In this document: in pieces, positions 25,749-34,385 of the stretch
Layout: the number at the start of each line of letters is the position of its first letter
Numbering within the stretch: position 1 is the first letter of the stretch
Source of the DNA: Paenibacillus sp. P25
GTDB lineage: Bacteria; Bacillota; Bacilli; Paenibacillales; NBRC-103111
Assembly (NCBI GenBank): GCA_024704175.1
Contig: CP085629.1
Span: 682,001 to 746,000 of the forward strand
Length of the DNA: 64,000 nucleotides
Direction: 5' to 3'
Made by a program: the position numbers and the translations under genes
Notes under the pieces: generated by a model
What the model saw: only the letters and a program-made list of their open reading frames with translations
The model's database searches: none
Told to the model about the DNA's origin: nothing

Positions 25749-27048
25749 ATGTCAAAAATTACTTTTCTGGGTGCAGGCAGTACGGTATTTGCGAAGAATG
25801 TGCTGGGGGATACGATGCTGACGCCGGCGCTGCAGGATTTTGAGCTGGCTCTGTTCGATATCGATTTGGAGCGTTTAAAGGATTCGGAGAACATGCTCAA
25901 CAATCTGAAAGCGTCGCTCGGCGGCGGGTGCCGTGTGAAAGCGTATACGGACCGCAAGGAAGCGCTTCGCGGGGCCAAGTATGTGGTGAACGCAATCCAG
26001 GTCGGCGGCTATGATCCTTGTACGATTACGGATTTTGAAATTCCGAAGAAATACGGGCTCCGTCAAACGATTGCGGACACACTGGGCATTGGCGGGATCT
26101 TCCGCAATTTGCGTACGATTCCGGTGATGCTGGATTTTGCCAAGGATATTCAGGAGGTTTGTCCCGATGCGTGGTTCCTGAATTACACGAACCCGATGGC
26201 GGTACTGACCAATGCAATGATTACTTACGGCGGCGTCAAGACGGTCGGATTGTGCCACAGCGTTCAGGTCTGCATGCCGCATCTGTTCAAGTCGCTGGAG
26301 ATGGATACGGAGGGCGTGCAAACCAAGATTGCGGGAATCAACCACATGGCCTGGCTGCTCGAAGTGACCAAGGACGGCGCCGATTTGTATCCCGAAATCA
26401 AGCGCCGCGCCAGAGAGAAGCAGAAGGAAAAGCATAACGATATGGTACGTTACGAACTGATGTTCCGCTTCGGCTATTATGTGACGGAATCTTCCGAGCA
26501 CAATGCGGAGTACCATCCTTATTTCATTAAGAAAAATTACCCGGAGCTGATCGAGCGCTTCAATATTCCGCTGGACGAATATCCACGCCGCTGCATCCGC
26601 CAAATCGAGAGATGGAAGACGATGCGCGAGGAAATGGTAAACAATAAAGCGCTTGAGCACCACCGCAGCAAGGAGTATGCCTCCTTCATCTTTGAAGCGA
26701 TGGAGACGGATAAGCCGTTCAAGATCGGCGGCAATGTGATGAACACGGGGCTTATCACGAATCTGCCTAAGGAAGCATGCGTCGAGGTGCCTTGTCTGGT
26801 CGATGCCAGCGGTATTACTCCAACGTATGTCGGCGACCTGCCGCCACAGCTGGCTGCGCTGAACCGCACAAACATCAACACGCAGCTCGCTGACGCTGGA
26901 AGCGGCCATTACGCGGAAGAAGGAGCATATCTACCATGCCGCTCTGCTCGATCCGCATACGGCGGCTGAGCTTTCGATGGACGAAATCGTAGCGCTCTGC
27001 GACGATCTGATCGAAGCTCACGGCGATTGGTCGCCGAAATTTCAATAA
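25749..27048 (+). CDS. melA: Alpha-galactosidase, glycoside hydrolase family 4 (frame broken once)
   Basis: Start ATG 25749 behind GGGAGG. GH4 enzymes use NAD+ and a divalent metal; seen here are the dinucleotide loop FLGAGSTVFAKNV, NYTNPMAV (146-153), the metal-binding GLCHSVQ with Cys169 and His170, and GINHMAW with His199. The last 50 residues lie in another frame: dropping one C near 26885 gives SLTLEAAITRKKEH and a normal C-terminus at TAA 27046-27048, total about 432 residues. Motifs fit the MelA branch that hydrolyses melibiose-type alpha-galactosides; related LplD glycosidases are possible. No transporter genes are adjacent. Confidence 0.88.
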
Positions 27049-27058
27049 AAACTACCGA

Positions 27059-27085
27059 GGCTGATGAGACGATCATCAGCCTTTT
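27059..27085 (+). terminator. Terminator of the alpha-galactosidase gene
   Basis: GGCTGATGA (27059-27067) pairs with TCATCAGCC (27073-27081) and is followed by TTTT. An identical 23-bp hairpin without the T-run recurs at 27295-27317. Confidence 0.8.
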
Positions 27086-27123
27086 CGTGTTTGATAAAGG
27101 TATTTTTAAGAATCGAGATAAAT

Positions 27124-27252
27124 ACGGAGGTGGGGTATCCACTGGAGGAGCGTCAGCGTTCGCCTTTGTTTGCGGGAAATAACCGCTGTCCAAGCGGCTT
27201 CCAATAAATATTTCCTGCAAACAACAGCGACCGGAAGTGGATACCTCACCGT
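27124..27252. repeat. Long structured inverted repeat, MITE/REP-like
   Basis: Outer arms GGTATCCACT (27134-27143) and AGTGGATACC (27236-27245) extend imperfectly to 27124 and 27252. Inner arms TTGTTTGCGGGAAATA (27166-27181) and TATTTCCTGCAAACAA (27209-27224) match at 15 of 16 positions. The whole would fold into one long hairpin. No coding potential. The style resembles non-coding palindromic repeats scattered in Paenibacillus genomes; only one copy lies in this window. Confidence 0.6.
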
Positions 27253-27294
27253 CTAGTATACTATATTTCGTAAGTTATCCTTTCCGGCAACTCA

Positions 27295-27317
27295 GGCTGA
27301 TGAGACGATCATCAGCC
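27295..27317. repeat. Second copy of the terminator hairpin
   Basis: Exact 23-bp copy of the hairpin at 27059-27081, followed by CTCTTATC rather than a T-run. The two copies bracket the long inverted repeat, suggesting a duplication linked to its insertion. Confidence 0.7.
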
Positions 27318-27401
27318 TCTTATCATTGCCAGAAGATACGCCGTTTGGTAAAATGTACGCGAACATCAATTCGCTTTCGGCAGGGATGAGGATGAGCCTA
27401 C

Positions 27402-28457
27402 ATGAACAAAACAAACGTTGTCATCGGAATTATTATGCTTGCACTCTTGTCCGCTTGTTCCAAGGACCATCCGGCCACGGGGGCCGCACCGGTTTCGGAA
27501 GCTCCGGGGCCTGCATCTCCGGCTCCGGCCGCACCGGCGCCTGCTGAGCATTCGACTTCGCCTCCGGCTACTTCTTCGGGAACGTCACAGCCTGCGACCG
27601 ATAAGCCGAAGCAGGCCGCAGATACGCCGGCGGCATCGAAGTCGGTATACAGCAAGAGCCAGCCGGAAGCCCAAGGCAAGGCGGAAAATGCAGTGAAGAA
27701 TACCGAGAAGAATAGTTCAGAACCGGTCGCCTCCAAGCCGGCATCTTCCGCTGGACAAGCCCAGGGAGACCGGAAGGAGTTGTCCTGGTATTACATGAAG
27801 AAGCCGAAAGGACAGGTGCCCGGTTTTCCGCCGGAGACGAAGAAATTCACCCCGGATATGAAGGCCCTCTGGGTCGGGACGGGTAAGAAGGTGTATCTGA
27901 CCATCGACACCGGCGGCCCGCTTGGCGATACGAAGTCGCTTCTTAAATCGCTTAAAGATAATCATGCGAAAGCGAATTTTTTCATAGCCGGCTATAACGT
28001 CAAGAAAGACCCCGACTTCATCAGGCGCCTTGTGGCGGACGGGCATCTGGTAGCGAATCATACGATGACGCACTCGGATATGAATCAGCAGACGGACCAG
28101 CAGATTCGCAAAGAAATCGAGGATTATGCCAAGCTGTACAAGGAAGTGACGGGGAAGGAGATTCAGCCTTATTTCCGCTTTCCTTACGGCAAATATAACA
28201 CCCATATTTTGAAGCTGGTCTCGGATATGGGCTATACTTCGGTGTTCTGGTCTACGGCGATGAGAGACTGGGAGCCCCGGAAGAACGGGGCGGACGACCC
28301 CTATAACGATATCATGAACAATTTGCATGACGGCAACATCATCTTGATGCATCAGGGATCTCCGGAAAATATCGAGGCGCTGGACCGGATTATCAAAGGG
28401 GTCAGAAAGGCCGGTTATGAATTTGCGTCGCTCAGTGACATTGAGCCTCCGAAGTGA
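27402..28457 (+). CDS. Lipoprotein polysaccharide deacetylase (PdaA-like)
   Basis: 351 residues, intact. A lipobox LLSACS places the acylated Cys at residue 19. A long Pro/Ala/Ser-rich linker (20-120) follows, then a NodB-type deacetylase domain: motif 1 TIDTGG (167-172), motif 2 HTMTH (His220, His224), motif 3 RFPYG (259-263) and a late LMHQG. Motif 1 departs from the usual TFDDG; PdaA enzymes have TFDNG, here the metal-side residue is Thr. It probably removes acetyl groups from peptidoglycan at the outer membrane face. Followed by murI and an LysM peptidase, a wall-metabolism neighbourhood. Confidence 0.85.
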   Translation: MNKTNVVIGIIMLALLSACSKDHPATGAAPVSEAPGPASPAPAAPAPAEHSTSPPATSSGTSQPATDKPKQAADTPAASKSVYSKSQPEAQGKAENAVKNTEKNSSEPVASKPASSAGQAQGDRKELSWYYMKKPKGQVPGFPPETKKFTPDMKALWVGTGKKVYLTIDTGGPLGDTKSLLKSLKDNHAKANFFIAGYNVKKDPDFIRRLVADGHLVANHTMTHSDMNQQTDQQIRKEIEDYAKLYKEVTGKEIQPYFRFPYGKYNTHILKLVSDMGYTSVFWSTAMRDWEPRKNGADDPYNDIMNNLHDGNIILMHQGSPENIEALDRIIKGVRKAGYEFASLSDIEPPK

Positions 28458-28646
28458 ATGGCCGTACTGTTCTTTAAGCCACCGGCAAGGAAGACAGGTT
28501 CCGGTTTCCAATCCGGCTGCGATCTGATATGATGGATGGATGCCGCCGGGCGTTCATGCGGTCAGCCAGGTACCTTTCTTCCGATTCATTCATAGATTAT
28601 AGGTAGCACTGATCGTTTCAAACATACCATAGACAAAGGAAGCGAA

Positions 28647-29462
28647 TTGAACGTGCAGCAAGCGATAGCCATACTGGATTCCGGGGTAGGGGGACTTACG
28701 GTCGCCAAGGAAGTGATGCGGCGGCTGCCGCAGGAGAAAGTGATTTATTTCGGGGATACGGCGCGAACGCCTTATGGCCCGAGACCGGCCGAGGAAGTCA
28801 TCCGATTCACGCATCAGATTGTGGATTACCTGCTTCAATTTCAACCGAAAATGATTGTGATCGCATGCAATACCGCTACAGCCGTAGCACTCGAGGAGAT
28901 CCGCGCGCGTCTGTCCATTCCTGTCGTCGGAGTGATACACCCTGGGGCGAGAGCGGCCATCAAAACGACAAGAAACCAGATCGTCGGAGTGATCGGCACG
29001 GAAGGAACTATTAACAGCCGGGCCTATGAATACGCGCTGAAGCAGATTTCGCCGCAAATCCAAGTTGTGAGTCTGGCTTGTCCCCGATTCGTTCCGCTGG
29101 TGGAAAAAGGGCTGTTCCGTTCGGAGCAGACGAGACACGTGATCGAATCGACGCTGGAGCCTCTTTCCCAGATTCCGATGGATTGTCTTATTCTGGGCTG
29201 CACGCATTACCCTTTTTTAAGCGATGCGATTTCGGAAGTGGTGGGTTCTGAAGTAACGCTGATCAGCTCGGCGGATGAAACGGCCCGGGAAATCAGCACG
29301 ATTCTGTACCATAAAGGAATGCTTGCGACCAATACGTCTTTTCCGGTTCACCAATTTTTTTGCAGCGGCGACCCGTGGATGTTCAAACAAATCGCCCAAT
29401 CTTGGCTTAACGAGCAAATCAAAGTAACGCCTGTCGTCTGGCAGGTTGCGAATATTGTATAA
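28647..29462 (+). CDS. murI: Glutamate racemase
   Basis: 271 residues, intact. Both catalytic cysteines are present: Cys74 in VIACNTATAVALEEI and Cys185 in LGCTHYPF, plus the N-terminal ILDSGVGGLTV loop and GDTARTPYGPR. It converts L- to D-glutamate for peptidoglycan. The start is TTG 28647 or GTG 28653, both served by AAAGGAAG; the GTG has the better spacing. Length is typical of RacE/MurI of Bacillota. Confidence 0.95.
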   Translation: MNVQQAIAILDSGVGGLTVAKEVMRRLPQEKVIYFGDTARTPYGPRPAEEVIRFTHQIVDYLLQFQPKMIVIACNTATAVALEEIRARLSIPVVGVIHPGARAAIKTTRNQIVGVIGTEGTINSRAYEYALKQISPQIQVVSLACPRFVPLVEKGLFRSEQTRHVIESTLEPLSQIPMDCLILGCTHYPFLSDAISEVVGSEVTLISSADETAREISTILYHKGMLATNTSFPVHQFFCSGDPWMFKQIAQSWLNEQIKVTPVVWQVANIV

Positions 29463-29529
29463 GGACGGCGCATAGACATTAGCGAGCCTGATGCATGATC
29501 AGGCCAATGATGTCTCGGAGGGATGCGTC

Positions 29530-30750
29530 GTGGCTTTTCCCTACTTGGTGCAGCAGGGCGATACCTTGCACCGGATTGCGCGCCGTTACGGAATGAACGT
29601 AACGGCGCTTTATAGTGCCAATCCCCAGCTGCACGAGCAAGGCTATGTTTATCCGGGGCAGCTGCTGCACATTCCGGTTATGCCGGTGAACCGCTATGTG
29701 ATTCAGGCCGGAGATTCCTTTGCCGACCTGGCGCGGCGCTTCCATGTCGGACTTGCCGAGCTGCAGGCGGCCAACCCCGATGCGGATCCCAGGGTCTTAA
29801 GGATCGGTCAAACCCTGTTGATTCCGATCAGCCGGGGCGGGAAGATAGTAAATACCTCGTACGGCTACGGTTACGAGGAATTAACGGAGGATTTGAACCG
29901 GCTGCGCAAAGCGTATCCTTTTCTGGAAATAACCGATATCGGCAAGCAGTGTACTGGGAAGGCCGATTCCTGCCGTACGGATCGGTTCGGGAAAGCGGGA
30001 AATTCATTATAACGCCGCTTTTCATGCGAATGAATGGATCACGAGCCTGCTGCTCATGAAGTTTCTAGAGGAGTGCGCAGGTGCCTGCGCCCGGGGGAGA
30101 AGCTGCGAAACCGTGATATATCGGCTTTGCTCGCGCAAATATCCCTATGGCTCGTACCGATGGTCAATCCGGACGGGGTGGAGCTCGTTCATCAGGGAAC
30201 GACCCCGGCCCATCCTTACCATGAGCGTCTGATGACCTGGAACTATGGCTCGACCGATTTTACGGGTTGGAAAGCGAATATACGTGGCGTTGATTTAAAT
30301 GATCAGTTTCCCGCCGGATGGGAAGCGGAACGCGCCAGGCGGGAGGTACCCGGCCCTGCGCCAAGGGATTATGGCGGCCCTTCGCCGCTATCGGAACCCG
30401 AGGCGGCCGCAATGGCTGAGTTTACACAAAGCCATGACTTTCGTCTGGTCATGGCGCTTCATACGCAAGGCCGGGAAATTTATTGGAATTACCGGGGCTT
30501 CGAGCCTCCGGAAGCGGAGGGTATCGCCTCCCGGCTGTCCCGGGTAAGCGGCTATCGTGCTGTAAAACTGACCGATAGCGACGCTGGTTACAAGGACTGG
30601 TTTATACAGGAATTTCACCGCCCGGGCTTTACGATCGAAGCCGGCATCGGGGTTAATCCTCTGCCGATCTCCCAGTTCCGCTCCATGTATGATGACGTGG
30701 TGGGTATTCTGCTGGAGGGTCTGGCCGCCGGATGTGAGGCAGGATTGTAA
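29530..30750 (+). CDS. LysM - M14 gamma-D-glutamyl-L-diamino acid endopeptidase (frame broken twice)
   Basis: GTG 29530 behind GGAGGGA. Two LysM repeats: YLVQQGDTLHRIARRYGMNV and YVIQAGDSFADLARRFHVGL. They bind glycan. They are followed by an M14 carboxypeptidase domain: HANEW zinc ligands, LVPMVNPDGVELV, the third ligand in MALHTQGREIYW and the catalytic Glu in FTIEAG. Two single-base errors near 29948 and 30090 hide the zinc motif in another frame. This is the architecture of endopeptidase I of Lysinibacillus, which cleaves the gamma-D-Glu-diaminopimelate bond of wall peptides. It follows murI by 67 bp. Confidence 0.85.
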
Positions 30751-30753
30751 AAC

Positions 30754-30805
30754 AAAAGCGGCTTCCTTTCCTATTCCGTTCGCGGGAGGAAAGGAAGCCG
30801 CTTTT
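30754..30805. terminator. Strong bidirectional-looking terminator
   Basis: AAAAGCGGCTTCCTTTCC (30754-30771) pairs perfectly over 18 bp with 30788-30805. It closes the murI-endopeptidase unit. Confidence 0.88.
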
Positions 30806-30917
30806 GGGTTTGGGAATTCGGAATTTGTTTATAAATCAAGTATACTGGTATCAGTTAAGACTAGACCAGGACCTGAACCGGTTTAAGACGAAGCCGGCTT
30901 GGAAGGAGATGAATGCG

Positions 30918-31151
30918 ATGTGGGCTAAATGGCTGTCTCTGCGCCGCTGGGGGCATGTATTCCGCCGGATTCTCCCCTGCTGCGGTCACCCCGGGTTCCC
31001 ATGTACGAAAAGCTCGCTGTTCGCCGTGCCTGCGATCATCTATTGGGTCATGCCGGACGTGCTGCCCTGGGTGCCGATTGACGACATGGCGGTCACGCTT
31101 CTGCTGATGAACTGGTTTACCGCCCGGGCGGAGCGGAAGTACCGCGTTTAA
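30918..31151 (+). CDS. Short DUF1232-like membrane protein
   Basis: ATG 30918 lies nine bases after AAGGAG; an earlier in-frame ATG at 30909 is too close to it. 77 residues with a hydrophobic hairpin. IIYWVMPDVLPWVPIDDMAV matches the DUF1232 motif (Y-x-x-x-P-D-x-x-P-x-x-x-x-D-D) known from YkvA-like proteins. Predicted membrane protein of unknown role. The preceding two thirds of the reading frame have no ribosome site. Confidence 0.65.
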   Translation: MWAKWLSLRRWGHVFRRILPCCGHPGFPCTKSSLFAVPAIIYWVMPDVLPWVPIDDMAVTLLLMNWFTARAERKYRV

Positions 31152-31216
31152 AGGCGGCTGGGTTCAGGAGGACATGGACAACCGACCGCTTCATGAATAA
31201 AAAAGAGCAGCACTTC

Positions 31217-32677
31217 TAAACTGGACCCCTTGTCAAGGACACTTGAAAAAGAGGATTAAGCAGCACTCAAGAGATGATTCCTGTATTGCACAGGAGTCAT
31301 CTTTTTTAATCCCCATTGGTACCTGTAGTGGTTGTAGTAGCGAATGTATCGCTTAATTTCACGTTCTAACTCTGCGAGATTCTTGCAGTCCCGGCTTTTT
31401 ACATGGTCTTTCATATGACCGAAGAAAGATTCTTGAGGGGCATTATCCCAGCAGTTTCCTCGCCTGGACATGGATTGTCCGAGCCCTTTGGATTTTAATA
31501 GATTCTGGTAGATAGGGCTGGTGTAGTGGTCGCCTTGATCGGAATGGATGAAGGCCTCCTTATGGAGCTTAAAACGCTTCTGTTTCATTAGCGGCTCCAC
31601 GGTTTCAGTGGCCAGAGGCAGATGAAGGGTGGGGGATAGATTTTGAGCCAGAAGCTCACCTGTGGATGCATCCAGAATGGTCGAAAAATACGCCATCTGA
31701 GAATTGCCGTACGGAAGGTATGTAATATCGGTTAGCAGTGCGAGGCCGGGAATGCCTTTCTTGAAATCCCTCTGCAGCATGTTTTCAAGTGTGCGGTGCT
31801 CTTGAGTAGCCTTGGCCATCCGGCGGTAAGGATTCGCTCTCCGATGCGGGCATACAAGGTTAAACTTGCGCATCAGTCTTCGAATCCGCTTCAGATTGTA
31901 AACCGTATGGTACTCCTGCTCCAGGGTCATCTTAATGGACCGAGAGCCCTTCTTAAAGCCCCGCTTATGAAACGCCTTTTTGATCAGGTCGCCTGCCTTC
32001 TCGTCCGCCTGCTTACGCGCCAGTCGTTTGTCTGCGGAACGGAGGTAGTTATAATATCCCGAACGAGACACGCCAAGCAGGTCACAAAAATAACGTGTCA
32101 TTCGCTCACGGCCATTCTTCACCACATGCCGGATCAGCTCAAAACACTCACTCGGGTTTAGGTCTTTTCCGTTTGCTAACAGCCTCCTTTCGTTCTTGTC
32201 TAACTTTTTTACGTATGCCAGTTGCTCCTCCAGGAGCCTGATTTTGGCCTCCTGCTTCGCGATGATCTCCTCTTTGGACAAGGGGCGTTTTGAAGGACGC
32301 AGGGCAGCTTCCTTGCGCGAGTCCGCCAATCCGATGATACCGTCCTTCTCGTACGCTTTCTTCCACCGGTCGGCACATTGCTCCACCCGTTTCATTCCGA
32401 GCATCTCTACATCGAATCCGTTCGCTTCGAAAATCTCCCTGGGTGTCCGGCCCAGTAAATATTGATCGATAAACAGACGCTTGAATTCATCGGCATAAGT
32501 GATCGACTTCTCGCTTACCCGCAGAACATATGGGTTTGCTGATAATTGTTCCCGTTCGCTTGGATTAAAATGTTTCTTGCTCATTTTGCCCGCCCCCTAT
32601 AGCTAATTCCAGTATACAAAAAGGCCCCCACAGCCTAAACACTTTTTCAAAGTGTCTAGACTATGGGGACCAGTTTA
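31217..32677 (-). mobile_element. IS3-family insertion sequence, 1,461 bp
   Basis: Terminal inverted repeats begin TAAACTGGACCCC (31217) and, read inward from 32677, TAAACTGGTCCCC; both continue into a shared GACACTT-GAAAAAG segment. The 4-bp flank CTTC occurs on both sides (31213-31216 and 32678-32681), a likely target duplication. It carries one transposase gene. With one flank copy removed, the outside sequences form a terminator hairpin, so the element landed in its loop. Confidence 0.88.
31256..32584 (-). CDS. IS3-family transposase, OrfA and OrfB in one frame
   Basis: 442 residues. An N-terminal helix-turn-helix (about 25-95, DEFKRLFIDQYLLGRTPREI) and leucine-rich coiled coil (100-130) correspond to OrfA. 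An integrase core (250-440) corresponds to OrfB with catalytic Asp286 (LTDITYL), Asp349 (HSDQGDHYTS) and Glu385 (NAPQESFFGH), a D-D-35-E triad. At the OrfA/OrfB junction, codons for YVKKLDK contain AAAAAAG, the slippery heptamer used by IS3 elements for -1 frameshifting. A one-base change there would restore the usual two overlapping ORFs. Confidence 0.92.
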   Translation of the reverse strand: MSKKHFNPSEREQLSANPYVLRVSEKSITYADEFKRLFIDQYLLGRTPREIFEANGFDVEMLGMKRVEQCADRWKKAYEKDGIIGLADSRKEAALRPSKRPLSKEEIIAKQEAKIRLLEEQLAYVKKLDKNERRLLANGKDLNPSECFELIRHVVKNGRERMTRYFCDLLGVSRSGYYNYLRSADKRLARKQADEKAGDLIKKAFHKRGFKKGSRSIKMTLEQEYHTVYNLKRIRRLMRKFNLVCPHRRANPYRRMAKATQEHRTLENMLQRDFKKGIPGLALLTDITYLPYGNSQMAYFSTILDASTGELLAQNLSPTLHLPLATETVEPLMKQKRFKLHKEAFIHSDQGDHYTSPIYQNLLKSKGLGQSMSRRGNCWDNAPQESFFGHMKDHVKSRDCKNLAELEREIKRYIRYYNHYRYQWGLKKMTPVQYRNHLLSAA

Positions 32678-32712
32678 CTTCCCATCCGGGACCGTGCCGC
32701 TCTTTTTTCTGT

Positions 32713-33810
32713 TTATCCGATTTCCGGCTTCTCCGGCTCGTATTCCTCGGCAGGCATCCGGATCCATTTTTTCAAATACCCTTGCTCGTACAGCGCTTTA
32801 ATCAGAATAATGAGGATCGGTGATAAAATCAATCCGGCTACCCCGAACAGCGACAGCGAGATGATCATGAACGACAGCATGGTGAATGCAGAAACGCCGA
32901 GCGAATCTCCCGTGATTTTGGGCTCCATGATTTGCCGGACGCCGATGACGACCACGAGGACGACAGCCAGCCAAATGGCCAGGTTCGTTTGCCCGACGAC
33001 AAGAAGATAAATGATCCAGGGAATGAACAGCGTCGATACGCCGAGCAGCGGCAAAGACATCGAAGAACGCGGACAATAGCGCAATAGAGAACGCGTTGTT
33101 CACATCCAGGATGAGCAGGGCCAGGAAAATAAGAACAAACGTCAAGGAAATCAGCTTCGCCTGTGCCTTGATATAGGTTACGATGCCCTTCAGCACATTC
33201 TCCCGGAGAAAATGAAACGCCTTCTTGAATGTATTCGGCGTTTTATCTTGAGCCACCCGCTTCCAGGACTCGATCTCGATGCTGAGGAAGTAAGCAAGGA
33301 TGATCCCGATCACGAAGTTGACGACGAAAGTGGATACGGAAGTGATGGCGGCGAAGGTTGAAGTCAGGAAGCTTCGTGCGATTTGCGTCGCCTTGGTTGC
33401 AATAACCGAGGAGTACTCCGTCGCTTTCTGCACGATATCCACCGGGACCCGGTCCTGGAGCTGAGCGGTTCGCTTCACGATTTCATCCTGCAATATGGTC
33501 GCGTATTCGGGAAGCTTATCCTTCAGGCTGATGATTTGCGACGTGAAGATGACCCCCAGCCCGGTGATGACTCCCAGAATGATCAGGATGAATATAATCG
33601 TAGCGATGGCGGAAGCAATCGACTTCTTCATCCCCGGCGGTGCAGGAAGCGGGCCAAGGGCTCCAGAAGCAGATAAATGATGAAAGCCAGGAAGATCGGC
33701 GTGGCGATCCGGTACAAATAGCTGAAGATCAGCATAAACAGGTAGACGGTCAAGACAAGCAAAGCCATGTCGAAGATCGTCTTATAATATTTCCGGTAAA
33801 AAGAGATCAT
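32713..33810 (-). CDS. AI-2E family (PerM/YtvI-like) transporter (frame broken twice)
   Basis: About 366 residues and eight hydrophobic helices, beginning MISFYRKYYKTIFDMALLVL. One missing G near 33630 (LHRRG then MKKSIASA) and one extra T near 33066 (FFDVLPLLGV) break the frame. Family features include FFDVLPLLGVSTLFIPW and the closing PKITGDSLGVSAFTMLSFMI segment. These proteins export small solutes; the name comes from the autoinducer-2 exporter TqsA, but YtvI-type members have no proven substrate and Na+/H+ antiport is reported for some. Its terminator was interrupted by the IS. Confidence 0.8.
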
Positions 33811-33838
33811 ATGTCACCTCAGGGCCCATATACGGGGA

Positions 33839-34201
33839 TTAGCACCATTTGGCCGCCCACAGCTTCATTTCTTTGAGCATCTTGTGCAGATCTTCCCCTT
33901 TGGGAGTCAGCTTGTATTCCACGGTAACGGGTACGGTCGGGTAGGCGGTCCGTTCCAATACGCCGTTCTCTTCAAGATGCCTAAGGGTATCTGTCAACGA
34001 TTTGGGGCTGATGCTGTTTATATTACGCTGAAGCTCTCCAAACCGTTTCGTGCCGTGCTGCAGTTCGCGAATAACCAGGAAAGACCATTTGCCTCCGATA
34101 ACATCCAGCGCTTGCTCGATGGAACATTCGATATGGGTAGGTCGCTTGGGAATGTAGTTGCTGAGCTGTTTGTTCTTTTGATCGCTTTCCAGCATGGACA
34201 T
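33839..34201 (-). CDS. HxlR/DUF24-family redox-type regulator (YodB-like)
   Basis: 120 residues, intact, ATG 34201 behind AAAGGATG. A single winged helix typical of HxlR: IGGKWSFLVIRELQHGTKRF, ELQRNINSISPKSLTDTLRH and LTPKGEDLHKML. Cys26 in HIECSIEQALDVIGGKW occupies the N-terminal position that senses quinones and oxidants in YodB, CatR and HypR; a second Cys is the last residue. Its own promoter carries TACTT/AAGTA half sites like those at azoR, so autoregulation and control of azoR are plausible. Confidence 0.85.
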   Translation of the reverse strand: MSMLESDQKNKQLSNYIPKRPTHIECSIEQALDVIGGKWSFLVIRELQHGTKRFGELQRNINSISPKSLTDTLRHLEENGVLERTAYPTVPVTVEYKLTPKGEDLHKMLKEMKLWAAKWC

Positions 34202-34247
34202 AACCGGTCATCCTTTCAATGGGGATTTGGCTGAACAATGAAGAAAG

Positions 34248-34289
34248 TTACTTCCAGGTAAGTATATTAAATATTTGAAATCTTATCAA
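34248..34289 (-). promoter_or_regulatory. HxlR gene promoter and operator
   Basis: Minus-strand TTGATA (34284-34289) and TATACT (34261-34266) are 17 bp apart, a strong sigma-A promoter. TACTTACCTGGAAGTA (34249-34264) overlaps the -10 and start region; its arms TACTT/AAGTA form the operator-like palindrome. Confidence 0.65.
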
Positions 34290-34385
34290 AATACCTTCCT
34301 TTCCATTCTAAAAGATAGCGCTTGAACAAGCAATAACCAGCGGATTTCCACTAATCGCAGCGGACGCCGCCAGGGTCTGACGGTC

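Larger units (their letters stand above)
31199..32708. other. Terminator split by the IS element
   Basis: AAAAAAGAGCAGCAC (31199-31213) and GTGCCGCTCTTTTTT (32694-32708) are complementary at 14 of 15 positions and would form a bidirectional intrinsic terminator if the IS were absent. The converging DUF1232-like and AI-2E genes would both have used it. Confidence 0.65.
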
